A stretch of DNA of 32,840 nt from Rubrivivax sp. (lineage in GTDB: Bacteria; Pseudomonadota; Gammaproteobacteria; Burkholderiales; Burkholderiaceae_C), in assembly GCA_030680415.1 (NCBI GenBank), contig JAUXVE010000017.1, positions 1 through 32,840 of the forward strand. Reading direction: 5' to 3'. The position numbers were made by a program, and so were the translations under genes. Below, one piece after another: positions 31,276 through 32,840 of this stretch (positions are counted from its first letter, which is position 1; every line of letters begins with the position of its first letter). The notes beneath the pieces are model-generated. The model saw only the letters and a list, made by a program, of their open reading frames with translations, made no database searches and was not told where the DNA came from.

Positions 31276-31974
31276 ACGTAGGGCAACCAGCCCATGCGAG
31301 CCCAAATTCAAAACCGAGAATTTCCTGACGAAATATGCAACTGGAATGTCGACATAGACGATGCCGGCGAACTCGCCATTCGGCAGGCTCAGGCGACGCG
31401 AAACGGGGACTGCCCACTCCTGGCTGATCCGCGCCCTCGGCTTGCCGATGACAGGACCGGCCTTCGGATGGCTCCGTTGCAGTATGAAATATTCATGGTC
31501 ACTGAGGTCGACCATCGCTCCTGCCGGTACGCCTTTGCCATAGCGAACCAACCCGTTCGCATCCGTCACCTGCAGGCTCATGATCTCGGGCAAATAGGAT
31601 TGATGGCGTTTCAAGAAGGCGTTGACGCGCTCCGCGTTGACAGGCCCGGCATCGATTTGTTCTTCGATTTCGTCGCGCGCCGATTGCAGACCCAGGTCGA
31701 TACGGTCGAGCGCCGCGCTGGTCTCGCGCTCGATCAGCAGTGAAATATTCTGGGTCGTGACGCGTGAACGCGCCTCGTGTTCGAGCTTGTCCTCGTAGAT
31801 GGCGAGGCCTGCCAATCCGATGACCACCAGATTCAGCAGCAGTATGCCTGCCACCAGAGTCCTGGTGAAATTACCGGAAGAGAACAGCTGAGAGGGCGAA
31901 GCGTTGAATTCTTTCCGCATGAATGTCGTCAATTTCACCGAAAGCGTCTGCCTCCAACACCTGATGTTGTCCAT
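31256..31974 (-). pseudogene. truncated membrane sensor (Cache/PDC domain), cut by the insertion sequence
   Basis: The minus-strand frame begins near 31974 (or ATG 31920), has a membrane helix LVAGILLLNLVVIGLAGLAI, then a periplasmic Cache-type sensor domain: helix RIDLGLQSARDEIEEQ, LQVTDANGLVRYG, DLSDHEYFILQRSHP, VIGKPRARISQEWAVPVSRR and GEFAGIVYVDIPVAYF. The domain ends at GSHGLVALRSE, where the insertion-sequence end begins, and reading runs into the element to a stop at 31222. The second helix and the output domain (diguanylate cyclase, kinase or chemoreceptor) are missing. The rest of the gene is not found on the other side of the element. Confidence 0.72.
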
Positions 31975-32467
31975 GAATCCGCCGCCGCGTCGCGCCTAGC
32001 CGAGACCAGCCGGGAAGTGCCACCGTGCCAGCCCGCGCCGGCGCCAAGGGCTTGAATATCGCCAGGCGAATCGGGCCGGACTTGCCCTGACGGGTCGTCA
32101 TCCTGCGCGCACACTGGAGCGGGTTGCACGCGTCGGCGCAATCCCGCCTCCGGCTATCGGCATATTCGAGCCGCAGCTAAAGCCGAGCCGCCGGGCCTCT
32201 CGAGAGGAAAGACCGTTCAAAGGCCCTTTTTCTTTGGCACCAGGGTCAACAGGCCCGTCGGTGGAGGCACTGACGGCGGTCTTTGTGCTCGACGGTGGCC
32301 GGCCGCGTGCCGATGACCCTGTCGAACACGCACATCACAGGCCTGGGTCACCGATTTACCCAGACGACTCGGCCGCTTTGCCTCGGTCCTGTCCTGAGTA
32401 GCCCTGGCGCGGCCGATCCCCGCGGCCCTGGGCGCCGGGTCACATGAACAGTGATGGATCGGGATGG
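31975..32467. other. gene-free stretch between sensor remnant and IS91-type gene
   Basis: About 490 bases in which I find no supported gene, RNA or repeat. It presumably includes the original promoter region of the sensor and the 3' flank of the IS91-type element. Confidence 0.4.
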
Positions 32468-32840
32468 TCAGGCCGCTTGCAACGCTTGGCCGCGGGATGG
32501 CGCCCGCGGCCGCGCACGGGCCTGCAGACCCAGGTGCGTCAGGATCTTCTCGATGACCGGGGTCTCCACAATCGCGGCGATGATCTTCAGCTCGTCGCCA
32601 CAGTTCGGGCAGTGCTCCAGGTCGAGCTCGAACACACGCTTGAGCAGCCGCGCCCAACTCAGCCGCACTGGGCGGTGATGCGCGCAGATCGCCTCGCAAT
32701 CGGCGGGCGGTGCGGCCTGGGCGGGCGGCTCGGGCTCTTGCGGCACCACCATCGCGCGCAGCTTGGCGTTCGGTGCCGGCACGCCATGCTCGCGAAGCGG
32801 GGGTCCGCTCACTTCGCGCAGCGAAGTGATGCGGACACCA
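32468..32840 (-). CDS. C-terminal part of an IS91-type transposase, running off the window
   Basis: The reading frame continues past the window edge, so the start is not seen. The visible about 123 residues include HGVPAPNAKLRAMVVPQ, RLSWARLLKRVFELDLEHCP and CPNCGDELKIIAAI, and end in VIEKILTHLGLQARARP. This is the well-known tail of IS91/IS801-like Y2 HUH transposases, with a CxxC metal-binding pair. The residues upstream of REHGV (GVRITSLREVSGPPL) do not look like the expected family sequence and are encoded by a hairpin, so the copy may be truncated or degenerate. Confidence 0.72.
   Translation of the reverse strand, partial: GVRITSLREVSGPPLREHGVPAPNAKLRAMVVPQEPEPPAQAAPPADCEAICAHHRPVRLSWARLLKRVFELDLEHCPNCGDELKIIAAIVETPVIEKILTHLGLQARARPRAPSRGQALQAA
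32803..32836. repeat. strong hairpin at the window edge
   Basis: GTCCGC-T-CACTTCGC (32803-32817) pairs with GCGAAGTG-AT-GCGGAC (32821-32836) across a GCA loop: 14 base pairs with one small bulge. It lies within the degenerate 5' part of the IS91-type frame and may be the end of a small element inserted there. Confidence 0.55.

Noticed and set aside
32217..32699. 160-residue minus-strand frame overlapping the IS91-type tail
   Set aside because: It is another frame of the same DNA; the CPNCG-containing frame is the one with family similarity.

Overview
The window is high-GC chromosomal DNA from a betaproteobacterium. The gene content (fmt, def, a LysM protein, dprA, smg, a DUF1631 protein and yajC-secD-secF close together), the GTG/TTG starts and the protein sequences fit the order Burkholderiales, probably a Rubrivivax/Leptothrix/Aquincola-like genus. 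The genus is inferred from memory of family-level similarity, not from a search.

Region 1 (1-4029) is an accessory patch. Two vapBC-type toxin-antitoxin operons (237-928 and 1120-1790) and a REP-associated tyrosine transposase (1823-2740, minus) are bracketed by copies of a 49-bp palindrome ending in GGGGTCAGG/CCTGACCCC. Next come a frameshifted, doubly truncated SLC13-type permease remnant (2767-3131) and a hicBA-like pair (3130-3698, minus).

Region 2 (4030-7455, minus) holds a beta-helix protein whose signal peptide lies in another frame, and a very large VanZ-domain membrane protein. Both look like exopolysaccharide or cell-surface genes.

Region 3 (7590-22151) is mostly core. It contains protein translocation (yajC, secD, secF), a DUF1631 protein, smg, dprA and a LysM protein on the minus strand, then def and fmt, a small lipoprotein, a GIN-domain (DUF2807) protein, azlC-azlD and pgk. 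Two non-coding repeat families sit here: one directly at the LysM start codon, and a cluster of GGGAGAGGG-type palindromes between def and fmt.

Region 4 (22152-25344) is the most interesting part. It begins with a Tat-type secreted protein carrying a divergent GYWKNH-like cysteine motif. A tightly overlapping cassette follows: a PqqD-like small protein, an HprK-related kinase A and a PF14907-type nucleotidyltransferase, the 'HPr-rel-A system' whose biochemical function is unknown to me. The secreted protein is a plausible substrate.

Region 5 (25452-32840) contains maeB, a fourth toxin-antitoxin pair whose PIN toxin has lost an internal catalytic segment, and a 2400-bp insertion sequence with perfect 18-bp ends and a large DDE-like transposase. 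The right end of that element truncates a membrane sensor gene. The window ends in the C-terminal part of an IS91-type transposase. No tRNA, rRNA or CRISPR was seen.
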